From Gracilibacillus suaedae (lineage in GTDB: Bacteria; Bacillota; Bacilli; Bacillales; Amphibacillaceae): DNA of 64,000 bases. The notes beneath the pieces are model-generated. The model was not told where the DNA came from and searched no databases. It saw nothing but the letters and a program-made list of their open reading frames with translations. The stretch is from the NCBI RefSeq assembly GCF_017599345.1, contig NZ_JAGFVL010000021.1, positions 1 to 64,000 of the forward strand. The letters are read 5' to 3'. Shown here piece by piece: positions 61,783 to 64,000 of the stretch. The translations under genes and the position numbers were made by a program. Numbering within the stretch: position 1 is the stretch's first letter; each line of letters opens with the position of its first letter.

Positions 61783-61964
61783 GGCGGACATTTAGTACGT
61801 TATTTCCTAGATTAATGTTCCATTTTAGGTGTTGGCGGACAAAAAATCCCTTATTAAACGAAATCAGCTGGAAATCAGCTTTATTTTGAATGAATAACGG
61901 AATAAATGTCCTCAAACATCCTAAAAACGTTCATTTTGTCACAAATAGCGGAATGGATGTCCAC
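61783..61964 (+). repeat. Four-block GCGGACAT repeat, copy 3
   Basis: GCGGACATTTAGTACGTTAT, GGCGGACAAAAAATCCCTTA, AATAACGGAATAAATGTCCT and CAAATAGCGGAATGGATGTC, same order as the copy at 20265-20453. It is more diverged and lies in the rplI-dnaC gap, ending 25 bases before the dnaC start. Confidence 0.85.
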
Positions 61965-61989
61965 TTTTTGTTTGAAAGGGGGCAATGAG

Positions 61990-63351
61990 ATGGCGGAAAT
62001 GATCCAAGGGCGAACACCGCCTCACAATATAGAAGCAGAACAAGCGGTACTTGGTGCCATTTTTCTAGAGCCGGATGCTATTTCCAGTGCTTCGGAAATA
62101 TTAATCCCGGAAGATTTTTACCGAGCAAGTCATCAGCTTATTTATCGAGTGATGTTAGAACTGTCAGATAAAGGAGAACCGATAGATATTGTCACAGCTA
62201 CAACAGTTTTGGCGAATAATCAACAGTTAGATGACGTTGGCGGTGTCTCTTATTTAAGTGATTTAGCTAATGCTGTACCTACAGCAGCGAATATTACTTA
62301 TTATTGCAAAATTGTCGAAGAGAAATCGATCCTCAGAAGACTGATTCGAACAGCTACTGATATTGTAACAGACAGCTATTCTAAAGAAGACGAAGTAGAA
62401 GAAGTGCTGAATGAGTCTGAGAAACGAATATTAGAAGTATCGAATCGAAAGAATGCTTCTTCTTTTAAAAATATCAAAGATGTATTAATGGAAGTCTATG
62501 ATAATATCGATCTATTACACAAAAACCAAGGTGAAGTTACCGGAATTGCCACTGGCTTTCGTGACTTAGATCGTATTACCTCGGGTTTCCAGCGTAATGA
62601 TCTTATCATTGTTGCTGCAAGACCGTCTGTTGGTAAAACAGCTTTTGCCTTAAATATTGCCCAAAATGTTGCGATTAAAACAGACGAAAATGTCGCGATT
62701 TTCAGTCTGGAGATGGGGGCAGATCAGCTGGTGTCACGTATGCTTTGTGCAGAAGGTAATATTGATGCGCAGCGTTTAAGAACGGGTACTTTAGAAGAGG
62801 AGGACTGGGGAAGATTATCGATGGCAATGGGGAGTTTATCCAATGCCGGTATTTTCATCGATGATACACCTGGTATTAGAGTAAGTGAGATTCGTTCCAA
62901 ATGCCGTCGTTTAAAACAAGAACATGGCCTCGGAATGATTTTAATCGATTATTTGCAATTAATTCAAGGTAGTGCCGGTTCACAAGAAAACCGTCAACAA
63001 GAAGTATCGGAAATTTCCAGATCATTAAAGGGATTAGCAAGGGAATTAAATGTGCCATTAATTGCATTATCACAGTTATCTCGTGGAGTTGAATCCCGTC
63101 AGGATAAGCGACCGATGATGTCCGATTTACGTGAATCAGGAAGTATTGAGCAGGATGCCGATATCGTTGGGTTCTTATACCGTGATGATTACTATGATAA
63201 GGAATCTGAAAAACAAAATATTATCGAAATCATTATAGCTAAACAACGTAACGGTCCAGTTGGAAACGTCGAACTAGCCTTTGTAAAAGAATATAATAAA
63301 TTCGTAGATTTAGATCATCGCTATCAGGATAGCGATATACCACCAGGATAA
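61990..63351 (+). CDS. dnaC: Replicative DNA helicase DnaC (DnaB type)
   Basis: 453 residues from ATG 61990 (AAAGGGGG upstream), starting MAEMIQGRTPPHNIEAEQAVLGAIF. N-terminal domain for primase contact; RecA-like core with Walker A ARPSVGKT, Walker B ILIDYLQLI and arginine-finger region. It unwinds DNA at the fork; the name DnaC is the Bacillus usage. Longer frames reach into the upstream repeat and are rejected. Confidence 0.97.
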   Translation: MAEMIQGRTPPHNIEAEQAVLGAIFLEPDAISSASEILIPEDFYRASHQLIYRVMLELSDKGEPIDIVTATTVLANNQQLDDVGGVSYLSDLANAVPTAANITYYCKIVEEKSILRRLIRTATDIVTDSYSKEDEVEEVLNESEKRILEVSNRKNASSFKNIKDVLMEVYDNIDLLHKNQGEVTGIATGFRDLDRITSGFQRNDLIIVAARPSVGKTAFALNIAQNVAIKTDENVAIFSLEMGADQLVSRMLCAEGNIDAQRLRTGTLEEEDWGRLSMAMGSLSNAGIFIDDTPGIRVSEIRSKCRRLKQEHGLGMILIDYLQLIQGSAGSQENRQQEVSEISRSLKGLARELNVPLIALSQLSRGVESRQDKRPMMSDLRESGSIEQDADIVGFLYRDDYYDKESEKQNIIEIIIAKQRNGPVGNVELAFVKEYNKFVDLDHRYQDSDIPPG

Positions 63352-63377
63352 GGATATAGTACCCTTATCCTTTTTTA
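63346..63377 (+). terminator. dnaC terminator
   Basis: GGATAAGG / CCTTATCC stem overlapping the stop codon, followed by TTTTTT. Confidence 0.88.
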
Positions 63378-63460
63378 CTGCAAGCAAAAATATGCAGACA
63401 GATTGGTATAGTCTAAATATTAGATGTTCATAATAGACTATGGAATCTCAACAGGTGTTT

Positions 63461-63504
63461 TTTTACGAACAATTATAATAAAATCATTAGAAATGTTCGT
63501 AATT
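63461..63504 (+). promoter_or_regulatory. Inverted PurBoxes (PurR operator) upstream of purA
   Basis: TTTTACGAACAATT (63461-63474) and AATGTTCGTAATT (63492-63504) are inverted copies of the PurBox core CGAAC with 17 bases between, the arrangement bound by the Bacillus PurR repressor. They lie just upstream of the -35 hexamer. Confidence 0.85.
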
Positions 63505-63507
63505 AAA

Positions 63508-63536
63508 TTGACATTGCCCGCTAAGATTGGTAGAAT
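63508..63536 (+). promoter_or_regulatory. purA promoter
   Basis: TTGACA (63508-63513) and TAGAAT (63531-63536) with a 17-base spacer; the start would be near 63543. Confidence 0.8.
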
Positions 63537-63553
63537 TAGTTCGAAATCAATAA

Positions 63554-64000
<447 letters not shown>

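Noticed and set aside
61906-61989. A longer start for the dnaC helicase gene
   Set aside because: It would translate the end of a repeat; the ATG at 61990 has a strong ribosome-binding site and the conserved N-terminus.

Overview
The window is about 64 kb of low-GC Firmicutes chromosome centred on the replication origin. Gene order, protein sequences and the endospore genes (bofA, a YaaH-type cortex lytic enzyme, a gerA-type germination operon, spoIIIJ/jag, noc, soj/spo0J) point to an endospore-forming Bacillaceae. The many interspersed repeats and the gene neighbourhood suggest the Oceanobacillus/Virgibacillus/Gracilibacillus side of the family; the genus is my inference and I cannot fix it.

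Layout. The origin is bipartite, with DnaA boxes on both sides of dnaA (about 37.38-37.55 kb and 38.91-39.5 kb). To the left, on the minus strand and so co-directional with replication, run dnaA, dnaN, yaaA, recF, remB, gyrB, gyrA, an HD-GYP-like gene, guaB, dacA, pdxS, pdxT, serS (with a T-box leader), tRNA-Ser, proC, tRNA-Arg, acsA, nsrR, a sugar ABC importer, SRP RNA, dnaX, ebfC, recR, yaaL and bofA. Embedded head-on (plus strand) are a gerA/B/C operon with a small extra membrane protein, the flavohaemoglobin hmp, yaaH, an isochorismatase-like gene and tadA. To the right, on the plus strand, run rpmH, rnpA, yidC1/spoIIIJ, jag, mnmE, mnmG, rsmG, noc, soj, spo0J, a DUF554 gene, a YkvI-like gene, a DUF951 gene, ychF, rpsF-ssb-rpsR, serA, an orphan membrane gene, yybS, gdpP, rplI, dnaC and the start of purA. 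Only one HAD phosphatase gene (57.4-58.1 kb) is on the minus strand there.

How the genes work together. Most of the window is the conserved origin-proximal set: initiation (DnaA, DnaN, DnaX, DnaC, gyrase, SSB), repair (RecF, RecR), segregation (Soj/Spo0J, two parS sites, Noc), tRNA modification (MnmE/MnmG, TadA), membrane insertion (YidC, SRP RNA), c-di-AMP turnover (GdpP) and vitamin B6, purine and serine metabolism. Visible control elements include a serS T-box, an NsrR operator at hmp, inverted PurBoxes at purA and many intrinsic terminators. No rRNA operon is present, although B. subtilis has one just after gyrA.

Accessory or odd content. The main non-core features are (i) a sugar importer without an ATPase between SRP RNA and tadA, (ii) a pair of structured direct repeats flanking yaaH, (iii) a roughly 190-bp four-block repeat (consensus blocks GCGGACATTT / AATAGCGGAA) present three times, (iv) a second family of imperfect palindromic repeats present at least six times, one copy lying between the serS T-box and serS, and (v) an HD-GYP protein whose HD histidine is replaced by alanine. 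I did not find a convincing new multi-gene defence or biosynthetic system; the repeats, the germination D-type gene and the leader hairpins are the items most worth a second look.
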